Shown here one piece after another: positions 45,700 to 57,497 of a stretch of 64,000 bases of DNA. The notes below the pieces were generated by a model, which made no database searches, was not told where the DNA came from, and saw nothing but the letters and a program-made list of their open reading frames with translations. The stretch's first letter is position 1. Each line of letters opens with the position of its first letter. The position numbers and the translations under genes were made by a program. Source of the stretch: Skeletonema tropicum (taxonomy: Eukaryota; Bacillariophyta; Thalassiosirophyceae; Thalassiosirales; Thalassiosiraceae). The stretch lies in the NCBI GenBank assembly GCA_037178625.1, contig CM074134.1, positions 248,001 to 312,000 on the forward strand, given 5' to 3'.

Positions 45700-48557
45700 C
45701 TTCACTTCCACGGTTGTACAATTTGAGCTTGTTGTTTGTATTCGGCCTTCATGCAATGTGAACAATTAGAGGAGCCAGGCAGGGCGGGCCAGATGGAGAA
45801 AGTATTGGTCTTGATGAACTGAATAGAGCGAGATCATGGACTCTATGTACTTATGATAGAGGGCCTCTATCATGGCCATTATTGGCTCATTTGTCTTGGC
45901 TTCCATATATAGATGAACGGAAACGATGTGACAACCGAAATCAAACTTAACCAGAAGATGCCCACACCCCGGATCCACCCCGGGTGGCGTCTTTACCACG
46001 TAACTATGTCAATAATAGGTCGATTCTTTTGGTTCAAAGACCAACAACCTTCCATTTAGTTAGTTTAGAACGCCTCTGCAACGTGACATGGTGGTATTCC
46101 GACCATTCTCCAAGATATTGGGGGTACTAATTCAGTAGCACTGGCATCGTCGGCCCGGGGTGCTCGGCCATCACGCATCACACACTAACAAAAAACATCT
46201 CCTCCATGACGAATCCGACGGCAAACCATGCTACTATTGGGCAAACATTCCCAAAATCAACATAAACAACATCGTGCCTGACCCCATTTTTTATGTAGAT
46301 TCCGATTCTGTAAGCGGTGGCGGCCGAATCGGTGTCGTTGTGATGGTATACGGCTCTAAGCTCTAACCGCCAGAGACACAAAATCTGCACATGCCGGGCA
46401 ACATCATGACATACTCATATTTAATAGATTTCGGTTATTTAATAGCCATGGTGCATTGCAGACACCTTCTGAATACTATGATGATTGATTATTATTATCA
46501 GTTTTATTGATTACATACAAATTAGACGTAATAATTGAGTAGTAGGTCAAATCATCCGCTGTTGCTTTGATCCCATCGGGTAGGAATGGTGCTGTTAGGA
46601 GTCATATGATACCCTGAAACCACTGTATAATGCTCGCAACAGATGGCTATTGGTGTTGTGTGGTGAAAAGGCCCCCAACTTGCAGGATGAATACACTTAA
46701 TATCACTTCAAATACTCGTGTATGTGATTGCATTCGGCTCTTCATTTTCCACCAAAATATGCTACATTTCAACCAGTCCAATAATGTCGTAGCCGCAATG
46801 AAATAGAGATATCTACACCAACCACGTTGATTGTTATATTATAGTCATCACCTCACAGACTTTTGGCACCCTCTCATTTCATTTTCTGTCAGATATATGC
46901 ATTCTCCTTTTTGATGTATTTTGTGGAAATTATCAATTTTCAACTACTGTATTCACCATGCCACTACATGCGCCATAGAACGCCCCGACACACTCTAGAG
47001 GGGATCGATCGCCGCTTAATAGAATATAGATGGCGTCTGCAAACCAGTTCAGTGGCAGAGCAGCTCCAACTATTCATCTGAAGACCATATTGGAAGTGCA
47101 TCATCACACCGATGTCAAAGCGCAATTTTCCGGCACCTCTACTTTGGTGTCATAATAAGTAGCGATGGCGTGGATCGATGTCCACCTGAGGACACCACTT
47201 CATAGAAAGGCTATTGGAGAGGGAGTTGCTGCAGTTGGGCTGTCTAATTTTATGTGTAGCTAGTGTTGTTGATGTCGGCACGTACGGGGTCGAGGTGCGC
47301 CATGGTGATCGCTGGTGATTTTTTTCATTATCCCCTGGGCATCTTCTGGTTAAACTTCAGAAAATCAGGATACCTGGTTTACATCCCGGTACTTACGGGT
47401 GCGGTCAGGATACCCGGTACGATACTTACATCCCGGTACATTACAGTCGAGTAGCACGAACAGAACCCCCGGGGGGTACAGAAATTTTGGCTAGGCTGAA
47501 GTTCGATTGAGGGTACAAGTCAAAAATCACCATGACATCCACCAGACTGTCGGTGAGGGGATACAAAACTTTACACTAGGCTGAGATTTGGAGGGGGGTG
47601 CAAGTAAAGTTAGGGGGTACTGCTCGTGCTACTCGACTTTTTTGTATATTTTTTGTCCCCTTTGCTTTGTAGAGAGTACTAATATACTGCAGCCTACCTA
47701 CCATACTACTAGTTAAAGTTCATAGCTTGCTACCCGCTACCTTAAAGTGTGTAGCGACGTGGATACGAGCCACATCCTCTTCAATGGTCCATTATAGTTG
47801 GCAGCGATAGTAGAGAAGCCAACCTACTCGACTCATGCAAACTGCACGTGTAGCCGCGATTACACTACATAGCGTATGCGACCTGATGAGGATGAGGGTC
47901 AAATTTCGTAGCTTGCTCGTATTACTCCACCTTCGTGTATCTAACACTGTCAATATGTTCAACAACCGACTCTAATGGACAATGAAAGCTGTCATTCATA
48001 AATTAGAATGTGTTTGCAGATGTGTACTGCATTGCATTTTCTCGATGCTACAGACTTGTAGGTTATCCGAGAGGTGCTGTACATCGTAACTTATGTCGTA
48101 ATGAGCATGAGCAGCTTCTAGTGGCCCATTATGATCGATTATAATATAATCGCAGTAAAACATTGCTGCTAATGCAAACTGGACAAGTACCTACGATGAT
48201 GGCGGTAGGCGGTATATATGATTAAGTGCATTTGGGAATAGCCGAGAAGGAAAGGATTGATTTCATAGCATTATCAAGTCGAGGTGATAGATGATATCCA
48301 TCCGGACAGACGAAAATTTTGGTGTTTCGAGCTCAATACTGAGGACAAAATTGATGGAGACCCATTACACCAGCAAAACCAAAATTGGCACACCTAATAC
48401 GCAAGGAGAGCGACCACTACATAGTTTCTTCATAGTTATCACTCGTAATACATTACCTAAAGGAATACCGGATGTTGTGATTTCGACCTCCTCCTTTGAC
48501 TGTGGAGAACTAACAAATTTCGACGTATAAAATTATTAATCTGAAAACTTCGCACAC

Positions 48558-50023
48558 TTATTCAACGGGTGGTAACAAGACTCCATCAATCACATGAATA
48601 ATACCATTGTTTGCTTCAAGATCTGCCTGAATTACCCTCGAGTCATTGAAAGAAATTCCAGAATCGGACACAACAGCCTCAATATCTACCCCAGAGAGAG
48701 TTGTCACAAACCCGCTTGATACCATCGAACTGTCGATTTCGCCCTCAATGACGTGAAGCAAGAGAATATTTCTGAGAATCTCAACATTTTCTGGAAGAAG
48801 CAATTGGTTGACGATGCCGTCGGGAAGTAATGCAAACGCATCATCAGTGGGAGCTGAATATATTGTTTGTGTACAAATACAAAGATTATCACATAATATG
48901 TAAGTAATGCACGAGACAGGACGCAAATTGAGGTGGCAATGTATTGGTGTAATGTTCAAACGATCTTACCCAAAACAGTGAATGGACCTTCACCAGAAAG
49001 AGTATCGACCAAATCAGCAGCGTGAACCAATTCTACAAGAGTACTGAAAACGCCAGCCTCGACAGCTATATCGACAATGGTCTTACTGACTTCAGTCGGC
49101 TTCATCGTCGGTGGGTCAATGGGACAAGGACACCACTGTATACCCCAGCTAGAAGAGCGACTATTCCAATAATTACTTGACGCATCCCATCTGTTGTACG
49201 AGGAAGTGCTGGTACTCCAGCCATTAGCTGTTTCGCCCCACCATCCATTACTCCACCAAGCATCATTATTCGAGTAGCCACTAGACGACGACCAACGTCC
49301 ACTGCCTTCTCTCCGTTTACTTTTACCACCTTTTCCACCTCTCCTTCGCCATGATGATGATCGACTGTCATGAAACAACTTTCGTCCACCCCACCACTTG
49401 GTTGTCCCCTGCCAAGAAGTTGGGCAAGGACATAGCTTACCACTACTCCAGTTGTTGTTGTTGTTGTTGTACCTAGCAGCTTGTCCACTAGCACTAGGCT
49501 TGAGGCTTGCCTGCTTTTTGCCAGCTTTATTACCACGATGTTGGTGACGCTTCCTTTTGCCTCGCTGTTTCTTCAGTACAAGCTGCTCCTGCTTTTGTTT
49601 TTGTTTTTGCTGTTGTCTTTTTAGTACAAGTTGCTGCTCTTGCGTCTGCTGTTCATCATTAGCTGCTGCTGTCTCTTGTGGATGTTGAGGCTGGTCATCT
49701 CCCTTGAGCACACGAGGTAGCAGTAGCCGCGGTTGCTCATCTGATGATGCCTCCACCTCACCTTTGAGAGAGGATCGTTTTGGCTGAAGTTTGAATCTTG
49801 AAAACTTTACAGCTGCAGTAGAATTTGCCAACACTCGATTATTGGATGATGAAACGACAGTCTCTTCCAAGAGACTTTGTTGTGGAATTGACGGTGGTGA
49901 CTCCACAGTTGCATCTGCCGCGAATGATGTGGAGATGGAAGATAATGCGGTGAGGCAACAGAATAGCCACACTGCACTGCAGAGCAGTGCGTTTCTATGA
50001 TTGGTGGTGAGGCGGTCTCTCAT
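48558..50023 (-). CDS. Secreted Lys/Trp-rich FAS1 protein, array copy 3
   Basis: Exons 50023-48970 and 48853-48558; translation identical to copies 1 and 2. About 660 bp upstream of its start the unit lacks the 7-bp GCTCTAA duplication present in units 1 and 2, which is the only marker I found that separates this copy. Confidence 0.85.
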
Positions 50024-52874
50024 CTTCACTTCCACGGTTGTACAATTTGAGCTTGTTGTTTGTATTCGGCCTTCATGCAATGTGAACAATTAGAGGAGCC
50101 AGGCAGGGCGGGCCAGATGGAGAAAGTATTGGTCTTGATGAACTGAATAGAGCGAGATCATGGACTCTATGTACTTATGATAGAGGGCCTCTATCATGGC
50201 CATTATTGGCTCATTTGTCTTGGCTTCCATATATAGATGAACGGAAACGATGTGACAACCGAAATCAAACTTAACCAGAAGATGCCCACACCCCGGATCC
50301 ACCCCGGGTGGCGTCTTTACCACGTAACTATGTCAATAATAGGTCGATTCTTTTGGTTCAAAGACCAACAACCTTCCATTTAGTTAGTTTAGAACGCCTC
50401 TGCAACGTGACATGGTGGTATTCCGACCATTCTCCAAGATATTGGGGGTACTAATTCAGTAGCACTGGCATCGTCGGCCCGGGGTGCTCGGCCATCACGC
50501 ATCACACACTAACAAAAAACATCTCCTCCATGACGAATCCGACGGCAAACCATGCTACTATTGGGCAAACATTCCCAAAATCAACATAAACAACATCGTG
50601 CCTGACCCCATTTTTTATGTAGATTCCGATTCTGTAAGCGGTGGCGGCCGAATCGGTGTCGTTGTGATGGTATACGGCTCTAACCGCCAGAGACACAAAA
50701 TCTGCACATGCCGGGCAACATCATGACATACTCATATTTAATAGATTTCGGTTATTTAATAGCCATGGTGCATTGCAGACACCTTCTGAATACTATGATG
50801 ATTGATTATTATTATCAGTTTTATTGATTACATACAAATTAGACGTAATAATTGAGTAGTAGGTCAAATCATCCGCTGTTGCTTTGATCCCATCGGGTAG
50901 GAATGGTGCTGTTAGGAGTCATATGATACCCTGAAACCACTGTATAATGCTCGCAACAGATGGCTATTGGTGTTGTGTGGTGAAAAGGCCCCCAACTTGC
51001 AGGATGAATACACTTAATATCACTTCAAATACTCGTGTATGTGATTGCATTCGGCTCTTCATTTTCCACCAAAATATGCTACATTTCAACCAGTCCAATA
51101 ATGTCGTAGCCGCAATGAAATAGAGATATCTACACCAACCACGTTGATTGTTATATTATAGTCATCACCTCACAGACTTTTGGCACCCTCTCATTTCATT
51201 TTCTGTCAGATATATGCATTCTCCTTTTTGATGTATTTTGTGGAAATTATCAATTTTCAACTACTGTATTCACCATGCCACTACATGCGCCATAGAACGC
51301 CCCGACACACTCTAGAGGGGATCGATCGCCGCTTAATAGAATATAGATGGCGTCTGCAAACCAGTTCAGTGGCAGAGCAGCTCCAACTATTCATCTGAAG
51401 ACCATATTGGAAGTGCATCATCACACCGATGTCAAAGCGCAATTTTCCGGCACCTCTACTTTGGTGTCATAATAAGTAGCGATGGCGTGGATCGATGTCC
51501 ACCTGAGGACACCACTTCATAGAAAGGCTATTGGAGAGGGAGTTGCTGCAGTTGGGCTGTCTAATTTTATGTGTAGCTAGTGTTGTTGATGTCGGCACGT
51601 ACGGGGTCGAGGTGCGCCATGGTGATCGCTGGTGATTTTTTTCATTATCCCCTGGGCATCTTCTGGTTAAACTTCAGAAAATCAGGATACCTGGTTTACA
51701 TCCCGGTACTTACGGGTGCGGTCAGGATACCCGGTACGATACTTACATCCCGGTACATTACAGTCGAGTAGCACGAACAGAACCCCCGGGGGGTACAGAA
51801 ATTTTGGCTAGGCTGAAGTTCGATTGAGGGTACAAGTCAAAAATCACCATGACATCCACCAGACTGTCGGTGAGGGGATACAAAACTTTACACTAGGCTG
51901 AGATTTGGAGGGGGGTGCAAGTAAAGTTAGGGGGTACTGCTCGTGCTACTCGACTTTTTTGTATATTTTTTGTCCCCTTTGCTTTGTAGAGAGTACTAAT
52001 ATACTGCAGCCTACCTACCATACTACTAGTTAAAGTTCATAGCTTGCTACCCGCTACCTTAAAGTGTGTAGCGACGTGGATACGAGCCACATCCTCTTCA
52101 ATGGTCCATTATAGTTGGCAGCGATAGTAGAGAAGCCAACCTACTCGACTCATGCAAACTGCACGTGTAGCCGCGATTACACTACATAGCGTATGCGACC
52201 TGATGAGGATGAGGGTCAAATTTCGTAGCTTGCTCGTATTACTCCACCTTCGTGTATCTAACACTGTCAATATGTTCAACAACCGACTCTAATGGACAAT
52301 GAAAGCTGTCATTCATAAATTAGAATGTGTTTGCAGATGTGTACTGCATTGCATTTTCTCGATGCTACAGACTTGTAGGTTATCCGAGAGGTGCTGTACA
52401 TCGTAACTTATGTCGTAATGAGCATGAGCAGCTTCTAGTGGCCCATTATGATCGATTATAATATAATCGCAGTAAAACATTGCTGCTAATGCAAACTGGA
52501 CAAGTACCTACGATGATGGCGGTAGGCGGTATATATGATTAAGTGCATTTGGGAATAGCCGAGAAGGAAAGGATTGATTTCATAGCATTATCAAGTCGAG
52601 GTGATAGATGATATCCATCCGGACAGACGAAAATTTTGGTGTTTCGAGCTCAATACTGAGGACAAAATTGATGGAGACCCATTACACCAGCAAAACCAAA
52701 ATTGGCACACCTAATACGCAAGGAGAGCGACCACTACATAGTTTCTTCATAGTTATCACTCGTAATACATTACCTAAAGGAATACCGGATGTTGTGATTT
52801 CGACCTCCTCCTTTGACTGTGGAGAACTAACAAATTTCGACGTATAAAATTATTAATCTGAAAACTTCGCACAC

Positions 52875-54486
52875 TTATTCAACGGGTGGTAACAAGACTC
52901 CATCAATCACATGAATAATACCATTGTTTGCTTCAAGATCTGCCTGAATTACCCTCGAGTCATTGAAAGAAATTCCAGAATCGGACACAACAGCCTCAAT
53001 ATCTACCCCAGAGAGAGTTGTCACAAACCCGCTTGATACCATCGAACTGTCGATTTCGCCCTCAATGACGTGAAGCAAGAGAATATTTCTGAGAATCTCA
53101 ACATTTTCTGGAAGAAGCAATTGGTTGACGATGCCGTCGGGAAGTAATGCAAACGCATCATCAGTGGGAGCTGAATATATTGTTTGTGTACAAATACAAA
53201 GATTATCACATAATATGTAAGTAATGCACGAGACAGGACGCAAATTGAGGTGGCAATGTATTGGTGTAATGTTCAAACGATCTTACCCAAAACAGTGAAT
53301 GGACCTTCACCAGAAAGAGTATCGACCAAATCAGCAGCGTGAACCAATTCTACAAGAGTACTGAAAACGCCAGCCTCGACAGCTATATCGACAATGGTCT
53401 TACTGACTTCCTCTTCTTCCCCAGGGGTAGCGGAACTTGGCTCAGTAACTATGACTGTAGTCTCCGGTGCCTCCGTAGTTGTAGTAGTAGTAGTAGTAGT
53501 AGTTGTTGTAGTAGTAGTAGTTGTTGTTGTCGTTGTCGTAATTGGATTTCCTTCCCAGACACACATTTTGTTTGCCCCAACATTTCTCCCACAGCAATCA
53601 CAATTGCTCGCCGATCCATGCCTGTCGTAGTCCTGTGTGGATTGATTCGAAAATGAGGCAGAATACAAATCAGTAAAATGTCAAAAAGAGAGAGAAATGT
53701 ACATGTTGCCATTCTTCACCCCACACGTACATTATCACCACAAAAACATTGACCTCTCCACTGCCTAGCAAAATACTTATGTCCCGCCTTGTTACACTCC
53801 ACTTGACATTTCTCCGCACTGTGACCCCTCCCATGGACCTCGTGAGGGAGTGCCCTCCTCTGATTTCGGTCTGCAAAACAGCCCATGTAGGGAGCATCGT
53901 TGAATCTATCAGTACATCCTGGTGCTGCAGGATATGGCGCTTCTTCAGTTACAAGCTCGTACACGCACATTTTGTTGGCGCCAACATTTCTGCCACAGCA
54001 ATCACAGTTTGAGGCCCTGCCGTATCTGCTGTAGCTGTCGTCGTTGTCGCAGAAGCACTATATATTCATTTCATGTAATGATGATTGCATGGAAACAGAG
54101 GGAAATGAGTAGTTCGATGATATAAGAAATTAGTCAACACAGCATAAAAATGAAACAAGCAGCACTGACAATATACTCACCTGACCCCTCCACTGACGAG
54201 CAAAGTACAAAAATCCCTTCTCCGCACATTTCGTCTCACACTCTCGAGTGGTATAACCCCGCCCCTCAATCTCATGAGACATGGCTCGATTGGTATTGCG
54301 ATCATAATAGCAATTAATGTAGGCGGAGCGTTCGACGTCGCATGTCGTGTCAGATACATGTAATGCTCGTTCCTCCGTAGAAAAGTTGTTGTGTATGATG
54401 TCCCCTCCTCGTAGGTTGAGGTTAGTTTCGTCGGCGTGACTTATGGCCGCTGTCAAAGAGAGCAGTAGAATTGTCAAGATGTTCAT
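52875..54486 (-). CDS. Secreted WSC-WSC-FAS1 protein, 4 exons
   Basis: Model: exons 54486-54181, 54057-53731, 53632-53287, 53170-52875 (424 residues). Introns of 123, 98 and 116 bp have GT-AG ends; the first two are phase 0. A signal peptide ([18 protein letters not shown]) is followed by two WSC domains (about 55-135 and 158-250). Each has a xCxxDRNxxRAxxHExxGRG start and a [12 protein letters not shown] block, then a [17 protein letters not shown] tail. The second is clearly a duplicate of the first. A poly-Thr linker coded by a GTA/GTT trinucleotide tract (53475-53535) leads to one FAS1 domain. WSC domains bind cell-wall polysaccharide in known proteins, so this is a likely matrix or wall adhesin. 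From 53410 leftward the DNA matches the array units, so this gene shares its FAS1 exons with the three Lys/Trp-rich genes. Confidence 0.85.
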
Positions 54487-55114
54487 GATTCTTATCGTTC
54501 TGTATTTCTTTCGCGCTGCGGATGTGTACTAATTTTTAGGCGAGCTAAGTATGGCAAGTTTCTTGACTGCAAAAAAAAATAGTGTTATGTGTTGTGGCCG
54601 AAAAAACTTACTGCAGCTTGGTCTCTGGCCTTACAATACAAAAAAGTAATCGATGTGATGTGGGGGCTTCGGGTTGTGTCGTACTCAGTTCACCTCACAA
54701 GCAACGCAAGTAGCAAGAGCAAGAGGGTTCACGTCACAAGCAAGAGCAAGAGGCAAGGAGGTAATGTTGTTGGCGCCGAAGAATTGGCACAGCCCCGCCC
54801 ATGCATACATATTCAAATAAATTTAAACGATTCAAAATCGTCAGTCTTTCTCGTAATGTGCTTATGTGTAACTTTGAAGATACTGTACTCATAAATTTAT
54901 GGGTATACATACGTCTGATGCCGCTTCATCTCGCTTATGCTTGCTTCATGCTTCATGCTGCCTGCTGCCAGCAGCTGCCAGGCCAATATGTACTTATCAA
55001 CACGTCGGTAGCTTCTTCCACCCTCTCCCCCGCCTCATATCACATCGAAGTGGTCACTTACAATATTCTTTCTCCTCCATCGTCGGGCTGAGATAGGCCG
55101 CACAAACACACAAC
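54487..55114. other. Divergent intergenic region
   Basis: Upstream region of the WSC-FAS1 gene (-) and of the gene starting at 55115 (+). Contains GCAAGAGCAAGAGG-type short direct repeats (54713-54760) and no gene I can support. Confidence 0.5.
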
Positions 55115-56044
55115 ATGAAGATGAAATGGCAGATGCATCTCTTCATCTTTTCTCTGGCGACATCCGCATCTCAAGTAGTAACCTCCACCTTCATCAACAG
55201 CGGGAAAGGAAGCACTAATGCCAAATCAAAGAATCCGCAAGTACACCAACAAACGGTACTTGTAAGTACAGCCGCCGATGCAGCTATTGCACTGAACAGT
55301 ATTGCCTTCATGAATTCTCTTTGTCGACGGAAGAATACAGCAGATGTCAGAACGTTCACTCAGTCAATCACGTCGTCGACAGACCACACTAACAATGTCC
55401 ATGATCATGCTGTGCACAAGATCAATCATAATAATTCATGCATTGAAAAACAAAACGCAAGCAAAGATGAGGACAACTCTCCATCACTATGGACGTTGTT
55501 AAACGTCTTCTTTCGAACCGATAATGAGGAGCAAGACTGTTCCGAAATCATGATTCCACCTTCTGAAAACAATGAACATAGCAGCACCTTACACAACAAT
55601 CCGAACACCAACAACTTCCCTCAATCGCCTACTCACGAAACAGTCGCCGAATACATGGGGAAATTGTGGTTCCTCCCAAAAAACAAGGGCACCATTAAAT
55701 TTAGAGAAACGATACGAATTCTATCCTTGGGATTGCATGGAGAAACGAGTACTGTGGAGTGTCACACACAATATCATAATGGGAGTGAGTGGGTGGATTG
55801 TTCGAAGGTTATTTGTCACTTTTCTTCGTCATTGACGGCGAATTCTGCCGAGTACGATGCTGCTAGGTATTCTTCTTCTTCCTCGCTGCTGCTGCTGCAA
55901 CAAAAAGTGAAAATGACGTTAGATTGTGAATTATTAGTATGGTTGCCTTTACCTTCTTTGGCAAGTAAGGCCGTAAGAGCGAAGATAGGTTCCGTCTTTG
56001 AAGAAATAGTTGCAGAGTTCTTTGATGAGTTGGCTTTGACATGA
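55115..56044 (+). CDS. Uncharacterised protein with N-terminal targeting sequence
   Basis: Single-exon ORF of 309 residues from ATG 55115. The N-terminus (MKMKWQMHLFIFSLATSASQ) is signal-peptide-like and could be the first part of a bipartite targeting sequence. Residues about 35-185 are Asn/Ser/His-rich and probably disordered. Residues about 190-309 look globular, with a strand-rich part (KFRETIRILSLGLHGE...VECHTQY...KVMT-like repeats of alternating hydrophobics) ending in an amphipathic helix (VRAKIGSVFEEIVAEFFDEL). The strands-plus-long-C-terminal-helix layout recalls START/SRPBCC-like lipid-binding folds such as DUF1997, but I cannot confirm this. No catalytic motif seen. Confidence 0.7.
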   Translation: MKMKWQMHLFIFSLATSASQVVTSTFINSGKGSTNAKSKNPQVHQQTVLVSTAADAAIALNSIAFMNSLCRRKNTADVRTFTQSITSSTDHTNNVHDHAVHKINHNNSCIEKQNASKDEDNSPSLWTLLNVFFRTDNEEQDCSEIMIPPSENNEHSSTLHNNPNTNNFPQSPTHETVAEYMGKLWFLPKNKGTIKFRETIRILSLGLHGETSTVECHTQYHNGSEWVDCSKVICHFSSSLTANSAEYDAARYSSSSSLLLLQQKVKMTLDCELLVWLPLPSLASKAVRAKIGSVFEEIVAEFFDELALT

Positions 56045-56429
56045 TGCTGAAGATCGATATGCAGTCCAATCTTTGAATTACTATAAACTACTTCTTGGTC
56101 CTTAACTTCAACTACTTGTCTACACCACTCTAATGAGAAACAACAAATAACATAAAAATACTAACTTTCAAACATCTTTATAGTACACCACTGCATCTTT
56201 CGTTTGAAGTTCTCACACATTTCTCACAAGAATTTCATTAGTCGATTCCATTTGACTCTGATCACCATCTCAATTTCCCTTCGAAACACAAGATATCCAG
56301 GGAAACCAAAAATTATTAGCCCTTGGGCAACGTTTTGAAATCTCTTTTCATTCTAATCTATATAGTCACTTGGAGGCATCATTCACGTTCACACGTTCAC
56401 ACATTCAACACGTGTATCTAAAATCTCTC

Positions 56430-57497
56430 TCACACAACATCATTATTCCTTTTTAGGGGAGACAATCTCTGCGTCACCACAGTCGAAGCAACTCCAATGG
56501 CAGCTACAGCAGATCCCTCTGTCACCCTCTGTTCCTCCACATCATCATCATCATAATTATTATTATTATCATCATGCATCCTTCTATTTCTCTCTTCTGA
56601 TTCTGACCAGATGCTTGGATGTGATGATGCATCATCCTTTCGATCATCAGCAGCACCCTCCACCTCTTCATGATTGTTCTCCTCACCAGCATCCTTTCTT
56701 AACTGTCGCATCAGTATCGCCACCAAAATGGCTACCAAAATGGCAAGAATAATCCCGATCATGGCACCAGTACTCAATCCTTTCGTATCGACAACAACAT
56801 TATCATTATCAGTTTCATTGGCGGGTGCAATATTATCAACAGTAGTATGGAATGGTGATTTGGATGGTGACTGCGACGGAGTACTACTACTACTACTACT
56901 ACTTGTCAAAGAAGGAGAAGAAGATGTTGATGTTGTCGTCGGTACCTCACTCACAACAACAGCCAGCGTTGGACGGGTTGTCGGCACCACGGGCACCCTA
57001 CTCACTAAATTACCCAATATTTCACAAAAATAGGTCCTATAGGCCAATTCCTCTTTTGATATTGCAACGACATTATCATCATTCGTACTAGCAGTAGTTG
57101 TATTTGTGTCATTCGTAGCAACAGTATAACCAGAACGAAACCCCGCCAGTGGTAACTCCGCATTATCCGTTCCACTACAGCAAGTATCCTTATCATACCC
57201 CGGCAACGACGCACATGCACAAGAAAGAATCTTATTAGAGATGCGAGCATCGTAGGGTAATTCTGCAAAGGATGAAAAAGTCGCAAAGTATTGGCCGACA
57301 TACGGTGGAGATATGGATTGTAGAAATGTCAGGTATTCGGTTTGAGATAGCCCGTTATTATTGCTGCTCGATGCGTCTGCGGTTGCTAGAGCGGTGGATA
57401 TCCAAGATTCGCATTGTTGGGGTGTGTATAGGCGTCTTCTGCTGTTGCTGAGTATTATGGAGGAGCTATAATTATCGATGTCGTTATTATTGATCAT
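56430..57497 (-). CDS. Predicted type I membrane protein with Cys-rich N-terminal domain
   Basis: Open frame of 355 residues from ATG 57497. Residues about 27-160 hold a Cys-containing domain (CESWISTAL, an EF-hand-like GLSQTEYLTFLQSIS segment, CACASLPGY...CCSG, YFCEIL). I recognise this pattern from predicted secreted diatom proteins. A long Ser/Thr/Pro linker follows, then one transmembrane helix (GAMIGIILAILVAILVAILM, about 245-265) and a 90-residue acidic, Asn/Asp-rich cytoplasmic tail. No signal peptide is present in this model, which is odd for the topology. The true start may be in an upstream exon, with an acceptor such as AATTATAG near 57468. Function unknown; surface receptor or anchor is a guess. 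Confidence 0.7.
   Translation of the reverse strand: MINNNDIDNYSSSIILSNSRRRLYTPQQCESWISTALATADASSSNNNGLSQTEYLTFLQSISPPYVGQYFATFSSFAELPYDARISNKILSCACASLPGYDKDTCCSGTDNAELPLAGFRSGYTVATNDTNTTTASTNDDNVVAISKEELAYRTYFCEILGNLVSRVPVVPTTRPTLAVVVSEVPTTTSTSSSPSLTSSSSSSSTPSQSPSKSPFHTTVDNIAPANETDNDNVVVDTKGLSTGAMIGIILAILVAILVAILMRQLRKDAGEENNHEEVEGAADDRKDDASSHPSIWSESEERNRRMHDDNNNNYDDDDVEEQRVTEGSAVAAIGVASTVVTQRLSPLKRNNDVV

Larger units (their letters stand above)
38090..53410. repeat. Near-perfect tandem array of a 4.32-kb unit (3 full copies plus 2.36 kb)
   Basis: Unit 1 is 38090-42413, unit 2 is 42414-46737 (both 4324 bp), unit 3 is 46738-51054 (4317 bp), and a partial fourth is 51055-53410. All landmarks and all encoded ORFs repeat at these offsets with identical translations. 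The one difference I found is a 7-bp tandem duplication (GCTCTAA) near 42035 and 46360 that unit 3 lacks at about 50682. The left edge abuts the LINE inside repeat R (shared CTCTTCATTTTCCACC). The right edge lies inside a coding exon of the WSC-FAS1 gene. Pattern: A-B-A-B-A-B-A, where A is 2356 bp and B is 1968 bp. Confidence 0.95.

Noticed and set aside
53394..53630. Poly-Val + ORF
   Set aside because: Antisense reading of the poly-Thr tract in the WSC-FAS1 gene.
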